DNA of 46,113 nucleotides from Planctomycetales bacterium. GTDB taxonomy: Bacteria; Planctomycetota; Planctomycetia; Pirellulales; Pirellulaceae. The position numbers and the translations under genes are program-made. Positions 33,829 to 42,557 of the stretch are shown here, one piece after another; within the stretch, counting starts at the first letter, position 1; every line of letters starts with the position of its first letter. The notes beneath the pieces were generated by a model. It made no database searches. It was given only the letters and a program-made list of their open reading frames with translations, and was not told the DNA's origin. The stretch spans positions 1 to 46,113 of the forward strand of contig JAGQPF010000098.1 in assembly GCA_020426845.1 (NCBI GenBank). The letters are read 5' to 3'.

Positions 33829-36765
33829 TCAATTGATCTGGCTGAGGCCAGGGTTCCAGAAAAAGGAGACAATCAGAAACACGACCACGGCGCCCAGCAC
33901 CAGGAACATCACGTACTGCCGCAGGCTGCCGGTTTGGACGCCCCGCAGCGAGGCGCCGGTGCGTTTGGTCAACCCGGCGAGTCCATCGATGAAGCCGTCG
34001 ACCACCGTGCGATCGGCCAGCCGCTCCCAGAACACCGAGAACTTCTTCACAGCGGCGGCGAGCCAATGGATGATCCCGTCGAATATGGTGCGGTCGATCC
34101 AGGCAAACCATTGCGACACCACCTTGGTCGGCTTGATAAACACCCATTCATAGAGCTCATCAAACCACCACTTGTTCAGCAGCAGCTTGTAGACGCCGCC
34201 GAACTGTCGGCGCACCTCGCCGGGGTTCAGCCAGCCGAGCCCGTACATCAACGTGGATAGCAGGATGCCGCCCAACGCGGTCGAGAACGCCAGGATCGTG
34301 GCAGGCACCACGACGCGATAAAAGTCGTGACTCAGCGACTCGTCGGGCCAAGTCAACTCAGTCAACTCGCCCTGCGAATAGGCTGCCGCGGGAATCGCCT
34401 CGCCGGCCGCCACATGCGTCACCGGCACCGGGCGGGCATGCTCAAGCATCCCCTCAAGCGTGACTTTGTTCGCGACCAACGACATGACCAACACCATGGC
34501 GAAGCCGATTCCCATCGTCAGCAACATGCCGGAGGGGGTTAGCGAGAGGCCGCCACCATGTCCGTGGCCGTGATCATCACCGTGACCGTGGTCATCGTGT
34601 CCATGGCCATGATCGTGGTCAGCATGTGAGTGAGAGTGATCATGTTCGTGCTCATGGCCCGTATTAGCGAGCTTGCCCGTGGCACGCATGTACAAAGCCA
34701 GAATGAGCGTTGCCACCACGCCGACGGTGCCCACCAACACGGCTTCGAACATGCTCCAGGCAACACCGACGGCGAACACGCTGATCACCACCAGCGGCAT
34801 GTACATCGACGTGGGCGACTCGTGAGCGTGGTCGTAACGCTCTTGATTTCGCGGCTTGCCGGCGAACGTCATGTACCACAGACGGAACATGTAAAATGCG
34901 GTGATGGCGGCGCCACCGGCGGCCGCGGCGAAGAACACCACACCCAGGCCGCCATTGGTCTTCATAAAGGAGAAGGCCTGCTCGAGAATCTTGTCCTTCG
35001 AGTAATATCCGCTGAAGCCCACCAAAAACGGCACACCCGCGCCGGCGATTGCCAAACAGCCAATCAGCATCGTGTAGGCCGTGATCGGCATCTTCTTGCG
35101 AAGGCCGCCCATCTCGGGCATCTCGTTGGTGTGCACCGCATGGATGACCGAGCCCGAGCACATGAACAGCAGGCTCTTGAAGAACGCGTGCGTGATCAGA
35201 TGCATCATGCCGGGCAGCCAGCCGCCCAGCCCCAGCGACAGCATCATGTAGCCGAGCTGGCTGATGGTGGAATAGGCCAGCACCCGTTTGATGTCGGTGG
35301 CGACGATGGCGATCGTCGCCCCGAGGAACAGCGTAATGCACCCCGAGCTGGCGATCAGCAACAGCACTTCGGGAGTGAACACCGGGAAGAATCGCCCCAC
35401 CAGATACACACCGGCCGCGACCATCGTGGCCGAGTGCACCAGCGCGGAGACCGGGGTCGGGCCCTCCATCGCGTCGGGCAGCCAGACATGCAAGGGGAAT
35501 TGAGCGCTTTTGCCGACGCACCCGCAGAAGACGCCGGCGCCGGCGATCATCAACATCCAATAGCCGTACGGCAGTCCCAGGAAACCCTTCGACTCTCGCC
35601 ACTGTGGCAACGCGGCGGCAACCGCCGCGTCTCGCTGCTCGGCGGTGGCATCGGGACCCAGCTCGTACATCAACGCCTGCATCTCGTCGTGCGCGGCGAA
35701 TTTCACCATGCCGTCGGGCACGACGAGCTTGCCGTGGTCGTCACGGACTTGCGAGAAGATTCCGGGCTGCATGTGCCCATCGACTTCGGTGTCGGCGAAG
35801 CTGAACGTGCCGAGCCCGCTCCACAAGGCCATCAGGCCAATGATCATGCCGAAGTCGCCGACTCGGTTCGTAATGAACGCCTTGTTGGCGGCGGTCGACG
35901 CGCTGTGGCGTTCGACGTAGAAGCCGATCAGAAAGTAGGAGCAAATGCCAACCAGCTCCCAAAACACGAACACCAGCGCGATGTTGCCGGCCAATACGAG
36001 CCCCAGCATGCTGAAACAGAACAGCGAGAGGCTTTGGAAAAATCGATGGTAGCGGCCGGGACGCTTGAGGAACCCGTCGCCCATCGGCACTTCCGAGTCG
36101 GTGACCTCCTCGGCCTCCTCGTCGTGCATATAGCCCGACGCATAAAAATGGATGCAGGTGGCGATCAGCGTCACCATCGCAAACATGCAGATCGTCAACG
36201 AATCGATGTAGTAGCTGATCTGCAGCCGCAGTCCGCCAGCCCGCCCCAGGTCATACCAAGTGCCGGCGAGGTAAGCGGGAGCTTCCTCCTCGTCGTCTTC
36301 GTCGTCCTCGTCGTCTCCATCCTCTTCCTCGGCGCCTTCCGTCTCATCGCCTTCCGATGCTTCGCCGGGCGAGTCCGCGATGGCGGCTACCTGCTCGGTC
36401 GCTTCCTCGGCCTCTTTTTCGTGGCCCTTTTGTTTGTCATGGTGCTCTTCGCCGTCCGTGGGCTTTGCACCCTCGCCATGATGCGGGTCGGCGTGCTCGC
36501 CTTCCTCGCCATGGCTGTCATGGTCACCATGGCTGTCATGGTCGCCATGCTCGGTGTGAGCCGCATGGCCGTGCTCCAGCGCGAAGTCGTGGTCCATGCA
36601 CCAAATGAATAGCGCAAAAAACGAGCAAAGCAGAGCTCCCCCGATCCCGCCGATCGAGACGACCATCGCGTTGCGTTTCAGAGTGGCGCCGCCAATCAGG
36701 TTGATCACGAAGGCGAGCAACGGCAGAAAAGTCGCGATCGCCAACAAATAAGGTATAAAATTCAT
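33829..36765 (-). CDS. nuoL: NADH-quinone oxidoreductase subunit L with His-rich inserts
   Basis: NuoL is the distal antiporter-like subunit, with the lateral helix that clamps the membrane arm. At 978 residues it is far longer than the usual 610-660. The core is intact: FFQSLSLFCFSMLGLVLAGN, GKSAQFPLHVWLPDAMEGPT with PVSALVHSATMVAAGVY, IKRVLAYSTISQLGYMMLSL and the C-terminal long-helix region. The extra length comes mainly from two hydrophilic inserts: about residues 58-166 (His/Asp/Glu-rich, with repeated HGDHDSHG) and about 700-738 (alternating His, about 15 in 36 residues, such as HEHEHDHSHSHADHDHGHGH). Its start overlaps the nuoK stop by four bases. Confidence 0.95.
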   Translation of the reverse strand: MNFIPYLLAIATFLPLLAFVINLIGGATLKRNAMVVSIGGIGGALLCSFFALFIWCMDHDFALEHGHAAHTEHGDHDSHGDHDSHGEEGEHADPHHGEGAKPTDGEEHHDKQKGHEKEAEEATEQVAAIADSPGEASEGDETEGAEEEDGDDEDDEDDEEEAPAYLAGTWYDLGRAGGLRLQISYYIDSLTICMFAMVTLIATCIHFYASGYMHDEEAEEVTDSEVPMGDGFLKRPGRYHRFFQSLSLFCFSMLGLVLAGNIALVFVFWELVGICSYFLIGFYVERHSASTAANKAFITNRVGDFGMIIGLMALWSGLGTFSFADTEVDGHMQPGIFSQVRDDHGKLVVPDGMVKFAAHDEMQALMYELGPDATAEQRDAAVAAALPQWRESKGFLGLPYGYWMLMIAGAGVFCGCVGKSAQFPLHVWLPDAMEGPTPVSALVHSATMVAAGVYLVGRFFPVFTPEVLLLIASSGCITLFLGATIAIVATDIKRVLAYSTISQLGYMMLSLGLGGWLPGMMHLITHAFFKSLLFMCSGSVIHAVHTNEMPEMGGLRKKMPITAYTMLIGCLAIAGAGVPFLVGFSGYYSKDKILEQAFSFMKTNGGLGVVFFAAAAGGAAITAFYMFRLWYMTFAGKPRNQERYDHAHESPTSMYMPLVVISVFAVGVAWSMFEAVLVGTVGVVATLILALYMRATGKLANTGHEHEHDHSHSHADHDHGHGHDDHGHGDDHGHGHGGGLSLTPSGMLLTMGIGFAMVLVMSLVANKVTLEGMLEHARPVPVTHVAAGEAIPAAAYSQGELTELTWPDESLSHDFYRVVVPATILAFSTALGGILLSTLMYGLGWLNPGEVRRQFGGVYKLLLNKWWFDELYEWVFIKPTKVVSQWFAWIDRTIFDGIIHWLAAAVKKFSVFWERLADRTVVDGFIDGLAGLTKRTGASLRGVQTGSLRQYVMFLVLGAVVVFLIVSFFWNPGLSQIN

Positions 36766-37097
36766 CCCTTCAACTCGTTGGCTCGATCCACGTCAATCGT
36801 GGCGTGATTGTTGTAGAAGTTCAGTGCGATCGCCAACGCGACGGCGGCCTCGGCCGCTGCCAGCACAATGACGAACAACGCGATCAGCTGGCCATCCAGG
36901 CCGAGATTCGCTTCACGAAGCAGCGGGCTGCCAAAGGCGATGAAGTTGATGTTGGCGCCGTTGAGCACCAACTCGACTCCCATCAGCACACCCAGCGCAT
37001 TGCGTTTGGTGGCCATGCAGACCACTCCGGTCACGAACAGCAGCGCGCCGACCAGCAGATAGTGGGAACATGTGACTTGGGCAAACAGTGGATTCAT
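36762..37097 (-). CDS. nuoK: NADH-quinone oxidoreductase subunit K
   Basis: This 111-residue, three-helix subunit belongs to the proton path of complex I. The segment GVELVLNGANINFIAFGS carries the conserved Glu of helix 2, and VIVLAAAEAAVALAIALNFY carries the Glu of helix 3. The length is normal. It overlaps nuoJ and nuoL by four bases on each side, so the three are translationally coupled. Confidence 0.96.
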   Translation of the reverse strand: MNPLFAQVTCSHYLLVGALLFVTGVVCMATKRNALGVLMGVELVLNGANINFIAFGSPLLREANLGLDGQLIALFVIVLAAAEAAVALAIALNFYNNHATIDVDRANELKG

Positions 37098-37693
37098 GAC
37101 GCCCTCGTGGCCAAATTTTCAGCGGACGCCTTGCGCTTGGTGCGAGCCATGTAGGCGGCGCCGATCAGCACTACCAACAGGTGCACCGAGACGATCACGA
37201 ACGGCAGCAGATAGCCCACCGACGATTGGCCGTCCACGCGGACGCCGGTGAACGCCAGGCCGATCGCCGTATTCACTTGCGTCTCTGCCGCGGTCACCGC
37301 CGTCATGTCCTCGCGAGGCGTGCGCCACTCGGGCACCCCGATCGCGGTCCAACCCAGCATGGCCAACAAGGCGCCACCGACCAGACCGGCCAGCACCCAC
37401 TCCGCCGCCGACGTTTTCATGCTGATAAAGCGGCTTTGGGCGGTGAGCATCACGCCGAAGATCAACAGCACGAGCGTGCCGCCGACGTAGATCATCAGCT
37501 GCATGGCGCCGACGAACTCGGCGCCGGCGAGAAAGAACAGCGCTGACACCGAGCCGAGGCTCAAGGTGAGGTAGAACGCCATTCGCACGATGTTGCTCGA
37601 CACCACCACCGCCAGCGCGAACAGGCAGGAGAGTGTCGCGAACAGCACGAAGAACACCTCATGCCAACATTCGACCGAGAGTCCCAAAAACAT
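37094..37693 (-). CDS. nuoJ: NADH-quinone oxidoreductase subunit J
   Basis: The five-helix NuoJ subunit is 199 residues here. FYLTLSLGSVSALFFLAGAE, followed by FVGAMQLMIYVGGTLVLLIF, is the conserved helix 2-3 region containing the pi-bulge helix. A stretch of about 50 residues (EWRTPREDMTAVTAAETQVN) lies between helices 4 and 5, as usual. Its ATG shares one base with the nuoH stop (TAATG). Confidence 0.95.
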   Translation of the reverse strand: MFLGLSVECWHEVFFVLFATLSCLFALAVVVSSNIVRMAFYLTLSLGSVSALFFLAGAEFVGAMQLMIYVGGTLVLLIFGVMLTAQSRFISMKTSAAEWVLAGLVGGALLAMLGWTAIGVPEWRTPREDMTAVTAAETQVNTAIGLAFTGVRVDGQSSVGYLLPFVIVSVHLLVVLIGAAYMARTKRKASAENLATRAS

Positions 37694-38916
37694 TAGCGGT
37701 CACCTCCCGAGGGACCCACAGCCACGGTTTTCGTGTCGTCGTCAGCAGTCGCGGGCTCGGCAACCTGCTCCGTCCATTGCTCGCGCACGGCTCCGGCCGG
37801 GGCCAAGCGATTGACGTCGTTCAGCGACGGCACATCCCAGACTTCCCAGACCAGACTGCCCACAAAGCACACGGCGGCCAGTGGCACGCAATATTTCAGA
37901 CAGGTGGTCATCACCTGGTCAATTCGCAAACGAGGCAGCGTCCAACGCACCCACATCATCACGATCACGCCGAAGACGGCCTTGCCGATGAAGTTGATGG
38001 CGCCCGCCAGATTGGCCACGAAGTGCAGCATCTGGGCGTTGTCCCCGGTCGCATCGGCGAACCCGGCGTAATGGAAGATCGGTATGGGGCCGTTCCAGCC
38101 GCCAAAGAACAAAATCGCACAGAGCCCGCTGACCAGGAACATCGAGCCGTACTCGGCCATAAAGAAGAAGCTCCATCGCAGCCCCGAGTACTCGGTGTGG
38201 AAGCCCGCGACGAGCTCGCTTTCCGCCTCGGCCAGATCGAACGGCGCCCGGTTCACGCTGGCCGTTGCGCAGGTGAAGTAGACGATCGATGTCACGAAGG
38301 CGAACGGATCGTGAAAGGCGAACCAATTCGTGAACATGCCGGCCTGCATCTCGCCAATGGTCACGAGGTTCATCGTGCCAGCCAAAAAGACGGGCACAAC
38401 CACGCACATCCCCAGCGGCACCTCGTAACTGACCACCTGAGCGGCCTCACGCATGGCGCCGAACAGCGACCACTTCGAGCCCGAGGCGTAGCCGGCGAGA
38501 ATCACGCCGAACACCTCCAGCCCGAGCACGGCGAGCACGAAGAACACGGCCGAGTTGAGGTGCTGGCCGACCCAGCCGTCGGCAAAGGGCAAGGCGAGAA
38601 AGGCGGAGAAACTCGCGGCGAAGCCGACGTAAGGCGCCAGCTTAAACAGCATGGCGTCCGCGGCGCCCGGAGTGATGTCCTCCTTGGCGATCAGCTTGAT
38701 GCCGTCGGCCAGCGTTTGCAGCCAGCCGAAACGGCCGCCGACTCGCGTCGGGCCCAGTCGGTCCTGAATACGGCCGGCGATTTTTCGCTCCAGCCAGATA
38801 AACACCAAGGCACCCACCGCCACCACATTCAACACCAGAGCACAGGTGATGCCTGCGGTGATGATTGCGGCGGCCCAGAAGGGCAGGCCAATCGTTTGAT
38901 GGAAGAATTCAACCAC
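37693..38916 (-). CDS. nuoH: NADH-quinone oxidoreductase subunit H
   Basis: NuoH joins the peripheral and membrane arms and forms much of the quinone chamber. The 407-residue protein shows LERKIAGRIQDRLGPTRVGG near residue 43, FGWLQTLADGIKLIAKEDI after it, and RAPFDLAEAESELVAGFHTE near residue 220, which includes the acidic loop residues lining the quinone channel. The C-terminal 40 residues are a hydrophilic tail beyond the final helix. It begins 197 bp after nuoD, and no gene is seen in that gap. Confidence 0.96.
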   Translation of the reverse strand: MVEFFHQTIGLPFWAAAIITAGITCALVLNVVAVGALVFIWLERKIAGRIQDRLGPTRVGGRFGWLQTLADGIKLIAKEDITPGAADAMLFKLAPYVGFAASFSAFLALPFADGWVGQHLNSAVFFVLAVLGLEVFGVILAGYASGSKWSLFGAMREAAQVVSYEVPLGMCVVVPVFLAGTMNLVTIGEMQAGMFTNWFAFHDPFAFVTSIVYFTCATASVNRAPFDLAEAESELVAGFHTEYSGLRWSFFFMAEYGSMFLVSGLCAILFFGGWNGPIPIFHYAGFADATGDNAQMLHFVANLAGAINFIGKAVFGVIVMMWVRWTLPRLRIDQVMTTCLKYCVPLAAVCFVGSLVWEVWDVPSLNDVNRLAPAGAVREQWTEQVAEPATADDDTKTVAVGPSGGDR

Positions 38917-39113
38917 GATGAAGATCCCTGGTTCGGCCGGCGCCGGTCCGTGCAGGACTTACCGAGCGAGCGGGTTGAGCGTAAAAGATCGTGAAATATG
39001 GCACAAAGTCTTAGGGAGCGACAAGCCCCCAACGCAACAAACCAACAACTCCCAGCAACACGCTAATTCCGGCCAACTCACGCTTATCGCGGAGCGACAT
39101 CGACTCGCCAGCC

Positions 39114-40325
39114 TCAGCGATCGATCTCGCCCATCACGATGTCGAGCGAGCCGACAATGGCGGGGACGTCCGCAATCAGACAGCCGCGACACAGCTCATT
39201 GGTGACCGACAGATTGCAGAACGAACTGCTGCGGGCGCGAACACGCTGCGGGATCGCGCTGCCGTCGCTCACCAGATAAAAGCCCATCTGGCCGCGAGGC
39301 GCCTCGGTCTCCAGATACACCTCGCCTTTGGGCAGCTTGGTGGTCAGTTTAATCGGCACGCCCCAATCGCCGGTGGCGGTGCTGTAGCGGTCCATCGCTT
39401 GGCGCACCAAGTCAATCGCCTGGATCACCTCGAGCATCCGGACGTAGAACCGATGCCAGCAGTCGCCCAGCACGGCTTCGCGAGGCACATTGGGATACAC
39501 GTGATCGCTAGGGTAATGGCCGTCCTTTTCGACAATCACCTCGAACGCGTAGCCGTCGTACATCTCGGTGTAGATCTGCTCGCCGTCGCGGCGCAGGTCG
39601 TGGTCGACGCCGCTGCCACGCAGCACGGGTCCGGTGCAGCCGAACGTGATCGCCGTCTCGGCCGACATCACGCCGATGTCGGCGGTCCGCTTGATGAAGA
39701 TCGCGTTGGTGGTCAGCAGGGTGTGGTATTCCTTGATGATCGGCTCGAACTGATCCAGGAACCCTTCGCACTTTTGCAGCCATCCGGGCGGCAGGTCGGC
39801 GGTGGCGCCGCCGGGTGTCAGATAGCTGTAAGTCAGCCGCGCGCCGCAGGCCTCCTCGAACAGGTCGAGGATTCGCTCGCGCTCGCGGAACGCGTAGAGA
39901 AACGGGCTGAAGGAGCCCAAGTCCAATCCGTAGGCGCCCATGCCGACCAAATGGCTGGCGATGCGGTTCATCTCGGAGATGATCACCCGCAGGTGCCGCG
40001 CCTTTTCGGAGATCTGATGTTGCAGTAGTTTCTCGACGGTCAAGGCCCAGCCGAGATTCATGTTCATCGCCGCCAGATAGTCCATCCGGTCGGTGTAGGG
40101 AATCCACTGCCGCGGCGCCAGGTTTTCGCCGATCTTCTCGGCGCACCGATGCAGGTAGCCAATGTGCGGCTCGACCTCCGAGACGATTTCGCCATCGGTC
40201 CGCAGCACCAGCCGGAGCACGCCGTGCGTGGAGGGATGCTGGGGGCCCATATTGACGAGCATCTCGTCGGTGCGAACGTCAAACTCGACGATTCGCGGGT
40301 CGTCAATCTCGAAGCTGGCGGACAT
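39114..40325 (-). CDS. nuoD: NADH-quinone oxidoreductase subunit D
   Basis: NuoD (49-kDa subunit) forms the quinone site together with NuoB. The 403-residue length is normal. GPQHPSTHGVLRLVL (residues about 27-41) includes the quinone-binding His, IGYLHRCAEKIGE follows, and the C-terminus IADVPAIVGSLDIVMGEIDR is the family signature. The four nickel ligands of related hydrogenases are absent, as expected. The gene lies 72 bp after nuoC. Confidence 0.97.
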   Translation of the reverse strand: MSASFEIDDPRIVEFDVRTDEMLVNMGPQHPSTHGVLRLVLRTDGEIVSEVEPHIGYLHRCAEKIGENLAPRQWIPYTDRMDYLAAMNMNLGWALTVEKLLQHQISEKARHLRVIISEMNRIASHLVGMGAYGLDLGSFSPFLYAFRERERILDLFEEACGARLTYSYLTPGGATADLPPGWLQKCEGFLDQFEPIIKEYHTLLTTNAIFIKRTADIGVMSAETAITFGCTGPVLRGSGVDHDLRRDGEQIYTEMYDGYAFEVIVEKDGHYPSDHVYPNVPREAVLGDCWHRFYVRMLEVIQAIDLVRQAMDRYSTATGDWGVPIKLTTKLPKGEVYLETEAPRGQMGFYLVSDGSAIPQRVRARSSSFCNLSVTNELCRGCLIADVPAIVGSLDIVMGEIDR

Positions 40326-40397
40326 GTCGATTTCGCGAGAGCTGGCGGGAGGGAACAGGCACGGGAGGAGCGAGGCGGAGTCGCGGAATCAGCCGAA

Positions 40398-40928
40398 TCA
40401 GCGGCCACGAATGCCGTGGTACTCCTGCGGCATTTCGTAATCTTTGCGGAGCGGATAGCCCTCCCAGTCCTCGGGAAGCAGAATGCGGCGAAGGTCCGGG
40501 TGTCCTTCGAACCAAACGCCCGACAGGTCGTAGGTCTCGCGCTCGTGCCAATCGGCCGTGCGCCAAATGCCCGCCACGGTCGGCACGCTGGGGCATTGCC
40601 CTTCCACTCCATCCTGCCAGCGAGGCAAGGCAACCTTGACCACCAGCGAGTGCTTGTGACGAATGCTGGTCAGGTGATAGACCACATCCAGGCGAGGCTC
40701 CTCGGTCGACTTGGCGGCCTTCTTCGGATCGGTGATCAGGTGGTCAACCACCGTGATGCAGTTGCACATGTCGAAGGCCAGGTCCTCCTCCGACTTGAGG
40801 TAGGCGCAGAGGCTCGGGAGCGACTCCGGCGACACGCCGATCCAGGGATCGATCGCCTCGAGATCGGCTGACACGATTCCGTCACCGAACTTGCCCTTGA
40901 GTCTCGCCAGGAATTCGACACCACTCAT
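40398..40928 (-). CDS. nuoC: NADH-quinone oxidoreductase subunit C
   Basis: The 176-residue protein is the 30-kDa subunit of the peripheral arm. The signature [20 protein letters not shown] is present near residue 128, followed by [20 protein letters not shown]. The protein is separate from NuoD, unlike the NuoCD fusion of enterobacteria. A short extra loop ([16 protein letters not shown]) lies near residue 65. Only 75 bp separates its start from the nuoA stop, leaving no room for nuoB at its usual place. Confidence 0.95.
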   Translation of the reverse strand: MSGVEFLARLKGKFGDGIVSADLEAIDPWIGVSPESLPSLCAYLKSEEDLAFDMCNCITVVDHLITDPKKAAKSTEEPRLDVVYHLTSIRHKHSLVVKVALPRWQDGVEGQCPSVPTVAGIWRTADWHERETYDLSGVWFEGHPDLRRILLPEDWEGYPLRKDYEMPQEYHGIRGR

Positions 40929-41003
40929 TGTCGACGCTCAACAGGTTGGGCGGCCATGCCGCCGATGCAGATGCTGTAATACAAGCCGGCAGACGGCGCC
41001 AAC

Positions 41004-41636
41004 TTACGCCGAAAGAACGGACTGCCCGCGGTTGGAGGAGCCGTCGGGGGGAGGCCCGGCTCGCATGGCGCCCCGTTCGCGACTCACCGCGCGGACCCAA
41101 TCGAGATCCCCTCGCCTCCAGACATAAGCAAAGCCGATGATCAACACGGCGAAAAACACGAAGATGTCCACCAGCGTCACCTTGGCCAGCGTCTTGCCGC
41201 CATCGCGAATGGCGAGCTCCGCACTGGCTCCGCCGCTTGTCGCCGGCGCCTGCGGCTCGCGAATGCCCATCTCGCGATAGAGCGCGTCGGCCTCCGGCGT
41301 CAGCTGACCTTGGGCAGTCACTACCGGCAAGCTCGGGTCGGCCAAGTGATTCGCCTTGCCGAACACGGTCGCCCACGGGAAGAAGAACGCCACTTCGACA
41401 TCAAAGATGATGAACAACAAGGCGACGACGTAGAACCGCAGGTCGAACTGCACGAAGCTTGAGCCGATTGTGGGCTCGCCGCATTCGTACACTTCCAACT
41501 TTTCCGGGTGCGGGTCCTGTGGACGCACCAATCGGCCGACCAGCAGATTCACAAAGAGAAAGATCAGGCCCGCGCCCGCAAAGAGGGCAAGGTAGGCTAC
41601 GACCCCAAGTGCCGAACCCGTGGCGTCGGTCATCAT
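41004..41636 (-). CDS. nuoA: NADH-quinone oxidoreductase subunit A, long form
   Basis: NuoA is a three-helix subunit next to NuoH. The helices are visible: VVAYLALFAGAGLIFLFVNL, then YECGEPTIGSSFVQFDLRFY and LLFIIFDVEVAFFFPWATVF with the conserved acidic residues, and VDIFVFFAVLIIGFAYVWRR. The protein has 210 residues against the usual 120-150, because about 55 extra hydrophilic residues lie between helices 2 and 3 (including GQLTPEADALYREMGIREPQ) and about 30 follow helix 3. The start is one of two adjacent ATGs at 41636 and 41633; an upstream TTG at 41726 would add a non-family stretch. Confidence 0.93.
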   Translation of the reverse strand: MMTDATGSALGVVAYLALFAGAGLIFLFVNLLVGRLVRPQDPHPEKLEVYECGEPTIGSSFVQFDLRFYVVALLFIIFDVEVAFFFPWATVFGKANHLADPSLPVVTAQGQLTPEADALYREMGIREPQAPATSGGASAELAIRDGGKTLAKVTLVDIFVFFAVLIIGFAYVWRRGDLDWVRAVSRERGAMRAGPPPDGSSNRGQSVLSA

Positions 41637-41812
41637 GACGCAAGATACTCGCGGTTGGAAAGTCGAATGAGAAAAGGGAGATTTTAGGGCACGACACTTT
41701 CTTTGCAAGGACGAGACAAACGTCAACCTGCAAAGAATTTAAGATTCGCCCCGATTCTCTCGCGGATGCGACGGATTGTCGCACCGCGTCCTCTCTAGAC
41801 GGGCCGTCGTGG

Positions 41813-41985
41813 TGTAGGTCGTAGTGCAGGCTGCCAGCCTGCGCCCAGGTCGTAGTGCAGGCTGCCAGCCTGCACTGAATTTAATTAAGATCACACCACA
41901 GGCTGGCAGCCTGTGCCACGTCGTGTCGTAGTGCAGGCCGCCAGCCTGCACTGGATTGCTGGCAGCCTGTGCCACGTCGTGCCGC
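41813..41985. repeat. Cluster of palindromic 'gcaggctgccagcctgc' repeats
   Basis: Several copies of the palindrome lie close together: GTCGTAGTGCAGGCTGCCAG plus CCTGC at 41818-41842, a second copy at 41849-41875, CACAGGCTGGCAGCCTGTG at 41897-41915, a variant with GGCCGCCAGCC near 41933-41950, and a partial copy to 41985. They fill the 362-bp gap between DUF2203 and nuoA, where I see no gene. The same family appears at 72-158 and 15132-15150. Confidence 0.9.
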
Positions 41986-41998
41986 GGTGTCGGGTGGT

Positions 41999-42418
41999 TT
42001 ATAGAGGGAGGGATCTTCGGCCTTGGAAGCCGGCGTCCAGCTCGTGCCAGAAGTCGACTTGCGGTTCGCCGTGCTTCCAGCATAGGTAGATCGTGCGGCC
42101 GTCGCGCTCGCAGGGGAAGTCGACCAGCCCCACCAGCGGATCCTTGAGCTCGACGCCGAGTTCCTCGAGCTCTTTGGCAAACTCGCGAATTTTCATGGCG
42201 TCGCGGTCCAGGTCTCGCTCGGCCGCCACGAGTTCTTCCGCGTAGGGGTCGTCGCCATCGAGTTCTCGGCCTCCGGTGACGTTGGCCAGTCGCTGCCGAC
42301 GCTCCACGACGTCACGGCTCAACGCCACCAAGTCGGCGACAATCGCGCGCACGAGCGGCAACATGGCGTTTGCCTGCTCGGGGGTAAAGAGTTTGGCGGG
42401 CTGATAAGTGTGGGCCAT
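41999..42418 (-). CDS. DUF2203 family protein
   Basis: The ATG at 42418 follows GGAAGGTGCC and gives 139 residues; an upstream start at 42499 adds a stretch without family likeness. DUF2203 proteins are small, helical and cytoplasmic. Seen features are FTPEQANAMLPLVRAIVADL at about 10-29, a charged helical middle (VAAERDLDRDAMKIREFAKE) and the conserved end LVGLVDFPCERDGRTIYLCW with KHGEPQVDFWHELDAGFQGR. The function is unknown. It sits between nuoI and nuoA on the same strand, but 362 bp of repeats separate it from nuoA, so it may belong to the nuoI transcript only. Confidence 0.9.
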   Translation of the reverse strand: MAHTYQPAKLFTPEQANAMLPLVRAIVADLVALSRDVVERRQRLANVTGGRELDGDDPYAEELVAAERDLDRDAMKIREFAKELEELGVELKDPLVGLVDFPCERDGRTIYLCWKHGEPQVDFWHELDAGFQGRRSLPL

Positions 42419-42557
42419 GGCACCTTCCAACCAGATTTGGCGTGAGGAGGCGGTTGAAAACACCCCTGGTCCGGCGATCGATCCAGCGCTTTTCCGCAAG
42501 GCGAAGCCTGCTTCGATTCAGCGTTGGGGCTTTCTCGGCGGGCTGTGAGGAAGCCGG

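Noticed and set aside
34630..36612. Plus-strand frame of 660 codons opposite nuoL
   Set aside because: It is antisense to an essential subunit and reflects the codon bias of the real gene; no family likeness.
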